Assembly (NCBI GenBank): GCA_020848745.1
Contig: JADLHM010000056.1
Span: 1-64,000, forward strand
Source of the DNA: Deltaproteobacteria bacterium
GTDB taxonomy: Bacteria > Desulfobacterota > Binatia > UTPRO1
Length of the DNA: 64,000 nt
Direction of reading: 5' to 3'
A program made the position numbers and the translations under genes. Each line of letters begins with the position of its first letter. The stretch's first letter is position 1. Positions 18,290 through 26,527 of this stretch are shown piece after piece. A model generated the notes under the pieces. That model was not told where the DNA came from. It did not search any database and worked only from the letters and a program-made list of their open reading frames with translations.

Positions 18290-18532
18290 ATGATCGTGAA
18301 GATCACCAGCAAGCGGCAAGTCACCTTTCCGGCCCGCGTCCTGAAGGCGTTGGGGGTCGGCCCCGGCGACCGTTTGGAGCTCGAAGAGGCGGCTCAGGGC
18401 TTCGTGCTGCGAGCACGCCGTATCGACCCGTCGCGGTTGGCGCCGCTCCGTTCGAAGCTGCGCACCCGAAGGCCCCCATTCGATCTGAAGACGTTCCGCG
18501 AGGAGAAGCGTGACCCCGCACTTCGGGATTGA
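18290..18532 (+). CDS. AbrB/SpoVT-type antitoxin
   Basis: An 80-residue protein with an AbrB-like swapped-hairpin DNA-binding domain at its N-terminus (VKITSKRQVTFPARVLKALG, VGPGDRLELEE). ATG 18290 follows TAAGGAG. The toxin gene begins inside its last 23 bases, so the two are translated together. The antitoxin normally binds the toxin and represses its own operon. Confidence 0.85.
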   Translation: MIVKITSKRQVTFPARVLKALGVGPGDRLELEEAAQGFVLRARRIDPSRLAPLRSKLRTRRPPFDLKTFREEKRDPALRD

Positions 18533-18908
18533 TACCTCGATTCTCGTGCGGTTGCTGACGGGTGATCCACCGAAGGCCTTCGAGCGCTGTGTTCGGGTGC
18601 TCATGCGGCTCATCGAGCAAGAGGAAGCAGAGATCGTTGCTTCGAATCAGGTCATCGGAGAGGCGTACGTCGCACTCCAGCATCACTACGGAGTCTCGAA
18701 GGGCGATGCGCGGCTCGCACTAGAGACCGTCCTACGCAGCGGTATGGTCGCGCCGTTGAACGGTGCCGAAGTGTTCGCCGCCCTCAGAACGCAGGGCGGC
18801 TGCGGCCTCGTCGATCGTCTGATCGCCGACGACTATCAGCGTCGAGACGTCGAGACGCTGACGGTCGATGCTCGGATGGCTCGCTTGCTGCACGCCCGCA
18901 GGCTGTAA
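18510..18908 (+). CDS. PIN-domain toxin (VapC-like)
   Basis: A 132-residue PIN-domain protein, probably an RNase that cuts a structured RNA. Acidic active-site residues appear in FGIDTSILVRLLTG (Asp near residue 8), VIGEAYVAL (Glu), and IADDYQRR / TVDARMARL near the C-terminus. GTG 18510 overlaps the antitoxin gene and follows GAGGAGAAG. Confidence 0.85.
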   Translation: MTPHFGIDTSILVRLLTGDPPKAFERCVRVLMRLIEQEEAEIVASNQVIGEAYVALQHHYGVSKGDARLALETVLRSGMVAPLNGAEVFAALRTQGGCGLVDRLIADDYQRRDVETLTVDARMARLLHARRL

Positions 18909-19071
18909 GCGCGCGGGCGCGCACGCTCGGCACGGAGCGCCGGTCGCTCGCGACGGCGCTCGGCGCGTGCGCCGCACTCGATCCTCCGGCCGTCCGCATC
19001 CGGTAGCGTCCAACCGGCGGCCTGGCCGCGGCTGCCCCCCTCGTGCTACAGCCGCGCCCGGGGGGTGGTGC

Positions 19072-20139
19072 ATGGCGCAGGTTCCGGCGACCGTCGCGGG
19101 CGGAGCGAACGTCACGCGGCTGATCTGGCTCGGGGTGGTCGTGGCGGCCTTCGGGGTCGCCTACAGCTCGTGCACGACCTACGTCGCGCCGAACGAGGTC
19201 GGCATCCTCGAGAGCCGGCTCGTCGGGCCGACGGGCATTCGCGAGAAGATGTACCCGGGCGGACGGCTCTATTTCCTGATGATCGGGCAGACGATGCACC
19301 GCTTCCCGACCGATCTGCAGGTGCTCGAGCTCACGAGCTACCGTGACGAGTCGAACGCGCGCAACGCGCGGGTCGAGGCGCCGGTCGAGGTCAACACGTC
19401 CGACGGCTCGAAGGTCGTCCTCGACGTGACCGTGCTCTACCGCATCGAGGACCCGTTCTCGGTGATGCAGCAAGCGGGGCCGGGCCGCCTCTTCGAGTCG
19501 ACGGCCGTCATCCCGAAGACGATCGCCGCCCTCAAGAAGAACCTCGGCGAGATGGTGGCGGAGGATTTCTACAACGTGAAGGTGCGCTCGCAGCGGGCCG
19601 AGAAGGCGCTCGCGCAGGTGCACATGGAGCTCAAGGAGAAGGGCATCGCCGTCGACCATGTGCTTCTGCGCCAGTACTACTACAACCACGACTACCAGCA
19701 GCAGATCGAGGAGAAGAAGGTCCAGGACCAGCTGAAGTTCACGCGCGCGTCCGAGGCCGAAGCGGCAAAGGAGCTCGCGAAGAAGCAGGAGATCGAAGCG
19801 ACCGGCCGCGCCAAGGTCGAGGTCGAGACCCAGCGCGGCAACGCCGAGGTGACCAAGATCCAGGCCGAGGCCGACGCCTATCGGCGCAAGCGGGTCGCCG
19901 ACGCCGACCTCCTGGTGCAGCTCGCCAACGCGCAGGGCGCGGAGCTCGAGAACCGCGCCTATCAGGGCGGCGGCTCCGAGAACCTGGTCGGCATGAAGAT
20001 GGCGGAGGTGCTGGAGGGCGTCGAGACGGTGCTGGTGCCGTCGGGAGGGAAGGGCGGCATGAACCCGCTCGATCTGAACCAGGCGCTCCGGCTCTTCGAC
20101 GTCGCGCCGGAGGCCGGCGCGCAGGGGGTGAAGCCGTGA
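19072..20139 (+). CDS. SPFH/band 7 (prohibitin-like) protein 1
   Basis: A 355-residue membrane-anchored SPFH protein. The N-terminal helix (LIWLGVVVAAFGVAYSS) is followed by Cys34, which could be lipidated although Tyr at -3 makes a poor lipobox. The SPFH domain spans about residues 40-230 (VAPNEVGILESRLVGPTGIR, VLDVTVLYRIEDP, KVRSQRAEKALAQVHMEL). A charged coiled-coil (about 230-310) and a Gly-rich tail follow. These proteins form large ring assemblies in membrane microdomains and often modulate proteases. Its stop overlaps the next SPFH gene. Confidence 0.85.
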   Translation: MAQVPATVAGGANVTRLIWLGVVVAAFGVAYSSCTTYVAPNEVGILESRLVGPTGIREKMYPGGRLYFLMIGQTMHRFPTDLQVLELTSYRDESNARNARVEAPVEVNTSDGSKVVLDVTVLYRIEDPFSVMQQAGPGRLFESTAVIPKTIAALKKNLGEMVAEDFYNVKVRSQRAEKALAQVHMELKEKGIAVDHVLLRQYYYNHDYQQQIEEKKVQDQLKFTRASEAEAAKELAKKQEIEATGRAKVEVETQRGNAEVTKIQAEADAYRRKRVADADLLVQLANAQGAELENRAYQGGGSENLVGMKMAEVLEGVETVLVPSGGKGGMNPLDLNQALRLFDVAPEAGAQGVKP

Positions 20140-21197
20140 GCGGCCGCACGCACGGTACGGACGCGGGCGTCGCGCGCGCTCCGGCCACGTGCCGGCGGCA
20201 GGGCGCTTCCCCCCGGGCGCGGGCGCTGGCGCTCGGCGTGGTCGCGCTCGTCGCGAGCGGCTGCTACCGCTCGACGGGCTCGACCGAGGTCGGCATCAAG
20301 ATCGGCAAGCTCTTCGGCGCCGACGAGGTCGTGGCGCCGGGCCGTACGGTGATCGTCATCCCGGTCGTCCACGACTGGTACGTCTTCGACACCAAGACGC
20401 AGACGGTCCAGATGAAGGAGCAGGGCAAGGGCAGCGGGGAAGACGACGCCCTCGACTTCAAGACCCGCGACGGCAACGACGTGAGCGTCGACGTGACGGT
20501 GCTCTATCACGTCGATCCGGTGAAGGCGCCGCACGTCCTGCGGCACGTCGCCTATGACGTCGACGAGGTGCGGACCGTGCTCGTGCGCCCGCTCGCGCGC
20601 TCGATCCCGCGCGACTCGCTGAACGAGCTCTCGTCCGAGGAGTTCTACGATTCCGACCTCCGCGCCGCGAAAGAAGAACAAGCCCTCGCCAATCTCAGGC
20701 GCGCGCTCGAGCCGTACGGGCTCATCTGCGAGCGGGTGGTCCTCGGCAACTATCGCTTCCACAAGAACTACCAGGCGGCCATCGACCAGAAGAAGGTCGC
20801 CGACCAGACCGTCAACAAGAACCGCTCCGCCGCCGAAGCGGCGGTGAAGGAGTGGGAGCGCGAGCTCGAGACGACCAAAGGGCTGGTGGGGCAGCTGCTC
20901 GCGACCGAGCGCGGCAAGGCACAGCAAGTGACGTTGCAGACCGATGCCTACTACGAGGCGAAGAAGCTCGAGGCCGAGGCCATCGTCGCCGAGAAGGCCG
21001 CGAAAGCACAGGGCATCACCAAGATGAAGGAGGCGATGGCCGGGGCCGGCGGCCGGACGATGGTGAAGCTCCGCATCGCCGACGCGCTCAAGGGGAAGCG
21101 CATCGTCCAGTTCCCGACCTCGGACTCGGCGATCAACCTCCAGCAGACCGACGTGAACCGTTTCCTCGAATCGGCGGGGATGCGTCCGGGGCAGTAG
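20136..21197 (+). CDS. SPFH/band 7 (prohibitin-like) protein 2
   Basis: A 353-residue SPFH protein; GTG 20136 overlaps the upstream stop by four bases. A signal segment ends in VASGC, a probable but imperfect lipobox. SPFH motifs include STEVGIKIGKLFG, VSVDVTVLYHVDP and LNELSSEEFYDSDLR. An Ala/Glu/Lys coiled-coil is at about residues 220-310. It is homologous to the preceding protein but diverged, suggesting a hetero-oligomeric ring like the HflK/HflC or prohibitin pair. No protease gene is adjacent. Confidence 0.85.
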   Translation: MSGRTHGTDAGVARAPATCRRQGASPRARALALGVVALVASGCYRSTGSTEVGIKIGKLFGADEVVAPGRTVIVIPVVHDWYVFDTKTQTVQMKEQGKGSGEDDALDFKTRDGNDVSVDVTVLYHVDPVKAPHVLRHVAYDVDEVRTVLVRPLARSIPRDSLNELSSEEFYDSDLRAAKEEQALANLRRALEPYGLICERVVLGNYRFHKNYQAAIDQKKVADQTVNKNRSAAEAAVKEWERELETTKGLVGQLLATERGKAQQVTLQTDAYYEAKKLEAEAIVAEKAAKAQGITKMKEAMAGAGGRTMVKLRIADALKGKRIVQFPTSDSAINLQQTDVNRFLESAGMRPGQ

Positions 21198-21317
21198 GGC
21201 ACGTCGGCGAGGACGGGGCGCGCATCGGCGGGCCGCGGCCGCCGCCGCGTGAAAGTTCCGTGACGCGGCGCATTCCGGCTTCACGGCCCACCGGCGTTCC
21301 TGTAGGCATCTGGAGCC

Positions 21318-21992
21318 ATGGACGCCGTCGACCGCCTCTGTCTCGGACGCATGCAGAACCCCGTCCGCGGCTTTCTGCACGGGTCGGCGGCGATGCTTTC
21401 GATGGCCGGTGGCGCGGTCCTGTGGCGCGCCTCCGAGGGCGACGTCGCGATGCGGCTGGCGCTCCTCGTCTTCGCGGCGAGCCTCGTCGGGCTCTACACC
21501 GTGAGCAGCCTCTACCATTCGTTTCCGTGGCGGGCGGAGTGGAAGCGGCGCATGCAGCGGCTCGACCATTCGATGATCTACGTGCTCGTCGCCGGCACCT
21601 ACACGCCGATCGCGCTCGCCATCCTCGACGGGTGGCTGCTCGCGGCGGCGCTCGCGGCGACCTGGGGCATCACGATCGTCGGCGTTGCGCAGAAGGTCTT
21701 CTGGCCGCAGGTGCCGCACGGTGTGTCGATTACGCTGCAGATCGTCCAGGGCTGGCTCGCGCTCCCCTTCATCGGCGAGGTCGCCCGGACGCTGCCGCCG
21801 GGCGCCCTCTGGCTCGTGGTGCTCGGCGGCCTCTCGTACACCGTGGGCGCGGTTTTCTTCGTGACGCGCCGGCCGCGCCTCTGGCCGCACGTGTTCTCGT
21901 ACCACGAGGTCTTCCACGTCTGCGTCGTCGCCGGGAGCGCGCTCCACTACGCGGCGATCCTCGGCTACGTGGCGCGCTTTCCGGGCGCGTGA
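21318..21992 (+). CDS. Hemolysin III/PAQR-family membrane protein
   Basis: A 224-residue protein with seven predicted transmembrane helices. Family signatures are VSSLYHSFPW, RLDHSMIYVLVAGTYTPI and YHEVFHVCVVAGSALHY; the Ser, Asp and three His residues of the family's metal site are all present. Bacterial members are called hemolysin III, but physiological roles in lipid or membrane homeostasis are more likely. Confidence 0.9.
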   Translation: MDAVDRLCLGRMQNPVRGFLHGSAAMLSMAGGAVLWRASEGDVAMRLALLVFAASLVGLYTVSSLYHSFPWRAEWKRRMQRLDHSMIYVLVAGTYTPIALAILDGWLLAAALAATWGITIVGVAQKVFWPQVPHGVSITLQIVQGWLALPFIGEVARTLPPGALWLVVLGGLSYTVGAVFFVTRRPRLWPHVFSYHEVFHVCVVAGSALHYAAILGYVARFPGA

Positions 21993-22078
21993 GCCGTCGT
22001 CGGCGCGGACGTGCGGCGGCGGTGCCGGGTGCGAGTAGCGGCTGACCGGAAGGTGCTGGCCGTGCTAGACCTCCGGCC

Positions 22079-22651
22079 GTGAAGCCCGCCCGCAAGCCGG
22101 CCCGCTACGACGACCTCCTCGACGTTCCCGACACCAAGGTCGGGGAGATCATCGACGGCGAGCTGATCGTGTCGCCGCGGCCGGCGTCGCCTCACGCGCG
22201 CGCGGCGTCCGTGATGGGCGGGGACCTGAGCGGGGCGTTCGACCGGCCCCCGGGCGATCGGGGAAATCCGGGGGGATGGTGGCTCCTGGACGAGCCGGAG
22301 CTGCATTTCGGAGACGACGTGCTCGTGCCCGACCAGGCGGGCTGGCGCCGCGAGCGCATGCCGAAGCTGCCGAACGTCGCGGCCTTCACCGAGGCTCCCG
22401 ACTGGGTCTGCGAAGTGATTTCGCCGAGCACGGGCAGGATCGACCGTGGCCACAAGATGCGCGTCTACGCGCGCGAGGGCGTCGGGCACCTCTGGCTCGT
22501 CGATCCCTTGCTCCGCTCGATCGAGGTCTATCGCCTGCGCGACGGCGGGTGGGTGATCGCCACCGTCCACGCGGGTGACGCGCCGGCGCGCCTCGCGCCC
22601 TTCGACGCGATCGAGCTCGACGTCTCCCGCTGGTGGCTCGAGACCGCGTGA
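22079..22651 (+). CDS. Uma2 family (DUF820) nuclease-like protein
   Basis: A 190-residue protein with the PD-(D/E)XK-like Uma2 fold: YDDLLDVPDTKVGEIIDGEL, a central VLVPDQAGW, PDWVCEVISPST and RVYAREGVGHLWLVDP, where the E and the Y-A-x-x-G-V motif are typical. The catalytic pattern D…E-x-[IV] looks intact. The function of these widespread proteins is unknown. Starts at GTG 22079 with no strong ribosome binding site. Confidence 0.85.
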   Translation: MKPARKPARYDDLLDVPDTKVGEIIDGELIVSPRPASPHARAASVMGGDLSGAFDRPPGDRGNPGGWWLLDEPELHFGDDVLVPDQAGWRRERMPKLPNVAAFTEAPDWVCEVISPSTGRIDRGHKMRVYAREGVGHLWLVDPLLRSIEVYRLRDGGWVIATVHAGDAPARLAPFDAIELDVSRWWLETA

Positions 22652-23019
22652 GCACGGCTCGAGCCCTTTTCCTCGCCGCCGCCCTTTCGTGCGTGAGCGG
22701 AGCGGCGGCCGCCTTCCGGTGCGCCGGCGGCGTCGCGTGGGCCGAGCCGCGCGCCTACGGCTCGCTCAGCCGCGACGAGCAGGCGCTCTGCGACCAGTAC
22801 GCGATCCAGGCGGAGCGCATCGCGCGCGGTCGCGAGGCCGGGTTCTCGGTGTACTCGCCGTTGAACGCGCTCCGCGACGCGTGCGGCGAGCACCCCTCGG
22901 ACGAGAAGGTCTGCAAGGGATTCCCGCCGCTCGCGCGCACGATCCATCGCGAGAAATGGACCGCCGCCGAGGCCGGAGCGAAGGTCCGCGGCGACTGCCT
23001 GCGCTGGATCTATCCCTGA
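22648..23019 (+). CDS. Small secreted protein of unknown function
   Basis: A 123-residue protein. GTG 22648 overlaps the previous stop by four bases and begins directly with a signal peptide ending near AAA. The mature part has five cysteines (one each in FRCAGG, LCDQY, DACGE, KVCKG and GDCLR) and is charged. I do not recognise a family. It lies immediately upstream of the nuo genes but reads as a separate unit. Confidence 0.65.
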   Translation: MSTARALFLAAALSCVSGAAAAFRCAGGVAWAEPRAYGSLSRDEQALCDQYAIQAERIARGREAGFSVYSPLNALRDACGEHPSDEKVCKGFPPLARTIHREKWTAAEAGAKVRGDCLRWIYP

Positions 23020-23059
23020 GTTGCCTCGTCGGCGGGTCTCTTGTTAGATCGCGCGAGCC

Positions 23060-23482
23060 GTGTACTTCCACTTCGCGAACGTCCTCGTCTTCCTCGCGCT
23101 CGGCTTCGTCCTCGCGGCGATGATGCTCGGACTCGGGTGGCTCGTACGCCCGCAGAACCCCGGAGCGGCGAAGCTCTCGAGCTACGAGTGCGGCGAGCCG
23201 GCGACCGGTAGCGCCTGGATCAACTTCAACATCCGCTTCTATCTCGTGGCGCTCGTGTTCGTGGTCTTCGACGTGGAGCTGGCGTTCATGTACCCCGTCA
23301 TGGCCGTCTTCAAGCGCTGGGTCGCCGACGGGCGCGGTCTCGCGGCGCTCGGCGAGATTCTCCTCTTCGTCGGGGTCCTCGCGGTCGGTCTCGTCTACGT
23401 CTGGGCCAAGCGCGACCTCGAGTGGGTGAAGGGGTCGCCCGCCGAGCCGGGCTCCGGCACGGACTTCCGGCGCGCGGCTTGA
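23060..23482 (+). CDS. nuoA: NADH-quinone oxidoreductase subunit A
   Basis: A 140-residue membrane subunit of complex I with three transmembrane helices. The motifs SSYECGEPATGSAWINFNIRF and FVVFDVELAFMYP are diagnostic. GTG start at 23060. It opens the cluster nuoABCD. Confidence 0.93.
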   Translation: MYFHFANVLVFLALGFVLAAMMLGLGWLVRPQNPGAAKLSSYECGEPATGSAWINFNIRFYLVALVFVVFDVELAFMYPVMAVFKRWVADGRGLAALGEILLFVGVLAVGLVYVWAKRDLEWVKGSPAEPGSGTDFRRAA

Positions 23483-23500
23483 GCAGGTAAGGATCGACCG

Positions 23501-24001
23501 ATGTCGCTGATGAACACGATGCCCGAGTTCATGGTCACGACGCAGGTCGACGCCATGCTCAACTGGACCCGGAAATCGTCGCTCTGGTACATGCTCTTCG
23601 GGCTCGCCTGTTGCGCGATCGAGCTGATGCAGACGGGTGGCCCGCGCGCCGACCTCGACCGCTTCGGCGCCGTGCCGCGCGCGACCCCGCGGCAATCGGA
23701 TCTCATGATCATCGCCGGCACGCTCACCTTGAAGATGGCGCTCCGCACGAAGCTCCTCTACGACCAGATGCCCGATCCGAAGTACGTCATCTCGATGGGC
23801 AGCTGCTCGAATTGCGGCGGCCTCTTCCAGCTCGCGTACTCCGTGTGCGACGGCGTGGACAAGGTGTTGCCGGTCGATGTCTACGTGCCGGGCTGCCCGC
23901 CGCGCCCCGAGGCTCTCACGCAGGGCATCCTGCTCCTGCAGGAGAAGATGATGGGCGAGAAGTGGCTCGTCCGCGGCGAAGCCCTCGGGACCCGGGCCTG
24001 A
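23501..24001 (+). CDS. nuoB: NADH-quinone oxidoreductase subunit B
   Basis: A 166-residue peripheral subunit holding the terminal [4Fe-4S] cluster N2. The ligands lie in [21 protein letters not shown] and [11 protein letters not shown]. It lies 18 bases after nuoA, with TAAGGA near 23488 as ribosome binding site. Confidence 0.95.
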   Translation: MSLMNTMPEFMVTTQVDAMLNWTRKSSLWYMLFGLACCAIELMQTGGPRADLDRFGAVPRATPRQSDLMIIAGTLTLKMALRTKLLYDQMPDPKYVISMGSCSNCGGLFQLAYSVCDGVDKVLPVDVYVPGCPPRPEALTQGILLLQEKMMGEKWLVRGEALGTRA

Positions 24002-24012
24002 ATCCGAGCGTC

Positions 24013-24501
24013 GTGGACGCGACCGCGATACACGAGGCGCTCGTCGCCTGCTTTCCGGGCGCCATCGGGGGGCTCGAGACGGCCGGCGACCCCGCGGTGC
24101 GGGTGCGACCGGCCGACGTCCTCGCCGTTGCGACCCACCTCAAGGCCGATCCGGCCCTCGCGTTCGACTGCCTCTCGAACCAGAGCGGCGTCGATCAGCC
24201 CAAGCGCGACCAGATCGAGATCGTGTACCACCTCTTTTCGTACGCGCACGGCCACGCGCTCGCGATGAAAGTCGGGGTGCCGCGCGACAACCCGCGGCTC
24301 GCCACGGTCTCGACGGTCTGGCGCGCGGCGATCTGGCAGGAGCGCGAGATCTTCGACCTCCTCGGCGTCGACTTCCTCGGCCATCCCGACCTCCGCCGCA
24401 TCCTGCTGCCGGAGGACTGGGTGGGCCACCCGCTCCGCAAGGACTACGTCGAGCCGACCGAGTACCACGGCATCAGCACCAAGCGGGAGAGCCTCCTGTG
24501 A
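24013..24501 (+). CDS. nuoC: NADH-quinone oxidoreductase subunit C
   Basis: A 162-residue peripheral-arm subunit. GTG 24013 lies 11 bases after nuoB. The family signature is [20 protein letters not shown] followed by [17 protein letters not shown]. It is separate from nuoD here, whereas some proteobacteria carry a fused nuoCD. Confidence 0.93.
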   Translation: MDATAIHEALVACFPGAIGGLETAGDPAVRVRPADVLAVATHLKADPALAFDCLSNQSGVDQPKRDQIEIVYHLFSYAHGHALAMKVGVPRDNPRLATVSTVWRAAIWQEREIFDLLGVDFLGHPDLRRILLPEDWVGHPLRKDYVEPTEYHGISTKRESLL

Positions 24502-25655
24502 GCACCGGGATCGGCGGCGTCGAGGTCGACGTCGAGCGTGAGGGCGTCGCGACCGAGGAGATGACGCTCAACATGGGGCCGCAGCACCCGAGCACGCACG
24601 GCGTGCTGCGCTTCGTGGTGAAGGCCGACGGCGAGGTGATGCGGCAGGCGATCCCCGACGTCGGGTACCTGCACCGCTCGATCGAGAAGATCGCGGAGAA
24701 AGTCGGCTACCACGGCTTCATGCCGTACACCGATCGCGTCGACTACGTCGCCGCCATGGCGTGCAACCAGGGCTGGGCGATGGTGTGCGAGAAGCTCGCC
24801 GGCATCGAGGTGCCGAAGCGCGGCGAGTACTGCCGCGTGATTGCGGTCGAGCTGAACCGCATCGCGAGCCACCTCGTCGCGGTCGGCACGATGGGCATGG
24901 ACATCGGCGCCTTCACGCCGTTCACTCACGCGCTCCGCGAGCGCGAGCACATCAACAACCTGCTCGAAGAGCTGTGCGGCGCGCGCCTCACGTTCACCTA
25001 CATGCGGATCGGCGGCGTCGCCTACGATTTGCCGCCGGGCTGGGCCGCGAAGCTCACGCGCTTCCTCGACCGCTTCGAGCCGCTGATCGAGGAGTACAAC
25101 GACCTCATCTCCTTCAACAAGATCTACGTCGAGCGGCTCGTGCACGTGGCGGTGATCTCGCGCGAGGATGCGATCGACTACAACCTCACGGGTCCGAACC
25201 TGCGCGGGTCGGGCGTGCGCTTCGACGTCCGGAAGGATCTGCCGTACGCGATCTACCCGGAGCTCGACTTCGACGTGCCGGTCGGCACCGGTGAGCGCGG
25301 CACGCTCGGCGACTGCTTCGACCGTTACATGGTCCGCATCCGCGAGATGCAGGAGGCGTGTCGCATGCTGCGCCAGTGCCTCGACCGGATGCCCGAGGGG
25401 CCCGTGCTCGGGAAGGTGCCGCGCAAGTTCAAGCCGCCCGCGGGCGATGCGTACGTGCGCGTCGAGGGCGCGCGCGGCGACATGGGCTGGTACTGCGTGA
25501 GCGACGGCACCGACTACCCGTACCGATTGAAGATCCGGACGGGCTCGTTCTCGGCGATGGCGATCGTCGACCACGTGAGTCGGGGCCTCATGATCGCCGA
25601 CCTGGTCGCGGTGATCGCGAGCTTCGACGTGGTGGCGCCGGAGGTGGACCGCTAG
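24498..25655 (+). CDS. nuoD: NADH-quinone oxidoreductase subunit D
   Basis: The 385-residue 49-kDa-type subunit forming the quinone site with NuoB. GTG 24498 overlaps nuoC by four bases. Signatures: [55 protein letters not shown] and [20 protein letters not shown]. Confidence 0.95.
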   Translation: MSTGIGGVEVDVEREGVATEEMTLNMGPQHPSTHGVLRFVVKADGEVMRQAIPDVGYLHRSIEKIAEKVGYHGFMPYTDRVDYVAAMACNQGWAMVCEKLAGIEVPKRGEYCRVIAVELNRIASHLVAVGTMGMDIGAFTPFTHALREREHINNLLEELCGARLTFTYMRIGGVAYDLPPGWAAKLTRFLDRFEPLIEEYNDLISFNKIYVERLVHVAVISREDAIDYNLTGPNLRGSGVRFDVRKDLPYAIYPELDFDVPVGTGERGTLGDCFDRYMVRIREMQEACRMLRQCLDRMPEGPVLGKVPRKFKPPAGDAYVRVEGARGDMGWYCVSDGTDYPYRLKIRTGSFSAMAIVDHVSRGLMIADLVAVIASFDVVAPEVDR

Positions 25656-25656
25656 G

Positions 25657-25697
25657 GCCGTCTCGGGTGCGCGCAGCGTGCCCTCCTACGAGACGCC
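25657..25697. terminator. Hairpin after nuoD
   Basis: An inverted repeat with arms GTCTCG at 25660-25665 and CGAGAC at 25689-25694 lies just after the nuoD stop. It has no T-run, so an intrinsic terminator is only possible, not shown. Confidence 0.3.
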
Positions 25698-25759
25698 CTC
25701 CCCGTCGTCGACGTCGGGCTCGGCGGCGGTGCTCATTTATTTGGTTGATGGCATTGCGA

Positions 25760-26170
25760 TCAGACGCTCGGATCGAGCACCCGAAGGTCCGTGAAGTAGT
25801 CGCGGTAGAAGCCGCGGTCGCGGGTGAGGAGAGCGTCGCATTGGAGGATCGCATGGGCTCCGACGAGAAAGTCGGGCACGACGCGGAGACGGTCGGCACG
25901 GTTCCGGCCGCGCTGCATCTGCCAGAGCGTTCCTGCGAGGGTGGCGCTCGCAGGCGAGACGGGATCGAACTGGACCCCGAGCGTGGTGAGCGCGTCGGCG
26001 AACGACCGGTCGTCGCCAAAGGCGGCGCGGACTTCGCTCCACACGATGTCGCACGCGACGAGAGCGCCGCGCCGATAGACGTCGCGGAGCGCTTCGCGTG
26101 ACCGTTCGCCGAACACGGGATCGGCGGCGAGGACGTCGAGGAGAACCGAGGTGTCGATGGCGGTCTTCAT
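25760..26170 (-). CDS. PIN-domain toxin (VapC-like), antisense within nuo cluster
   Basis: A 136-residue PIN-domain protein. Active-site acids appear in TAIDTSVLLDVLAADP (Asp near residue 6), CDIVWSEVRAAF (Glu), VVPDFLVGAHAI and LLTRDRGFYRDYF (Asp). Its start overlaps the antitoxin stop by four bases. The pair points against the nuo genes and splits nuoD from nuoH. Confidence 0.9.
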   Translation of the reverse strand: MKTAIDTSVLLDVLAADPVFGERSREALRDVYRRGALVACDIVWSEVRAAFGDDRSFADALTTLGVQFDPVSPASATLAGTLWQMQRGRNRADRLRVVPDFLVGAHAILQCDALLTRDRGFYRDYFTDLRVLDPSV

Positions 26171-26427
26171 CGTCGCCGCGCTCGACGCTTCGCAATGCGC
26201 GCCGGCCGCGGCCCCCGCAGCTCGTCGACCAGCGCGTCGACGCTCTTGGGAAGGGTGAGCGTCCCGAAGACGCGATCGACGGGTTCCCGCGTCTGGCGGT
26301 CCTTCCGCAGCACCACTTCACCTTCGCGGACCAGGAATTCGACGGCGGTGCCGGACACGAGGCCGAACCGCTCGCGGATCTCGGCGGGCACGGTGACCTG
26401 TCCTTTGGGGGATATCCTACTCCGCAT
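26167..26427 (-). CDS. AbrB-type antitoxin, antisense within nuo cluster
   Basis: An 86-residue protein with an AbrB swapped-hairpin domain at the N-terminus (SRISPKGQVTVPAEIRERFG) and a basic, Arg-rich tail (RPARIAKRRARRR). It is the first gene of the toxin-antitoxin unit and probably represses the operon by binding the palindromes directly upstream. Confidence 0.9.
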   Translation of the reverse strand: MRSRISPKGQVTVPAEIRERFGLVSGTAVEFLVREGEVVLRKDRQTREPVDRVFGTLTLPKSVDALVDELRGPRPARIAKRRARRR

Positions 26428-26467
26428 GGTAAACCGCTTTACGTATTACCGATTGAGTAGTCAATCG
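26428..26467 (-). promoter_or_regulatory. Palindromic operator/promoter region of the toxin-antitoxin unit
   Basis: Just upstream of the antitoxin start the DNA turns AT-richer and holds two inverted repeats: GGTAA at 26428-26432 with TTACC at 26446-26450, and CGATTGA at 26450-26456 with TCAATCG at 26461-26467 (perfect, four-base loop). Such palindromes are usual for AbrB-type autoregulation. Binding is inferred. Confidence 0.5.
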
Positions 26468-26527
26468 CAGGTTCCGGGCCCTGCGCGCGGTTGACGCACG
26501 CGGTCGCGCGGCTATGCTCCGCGCCCG

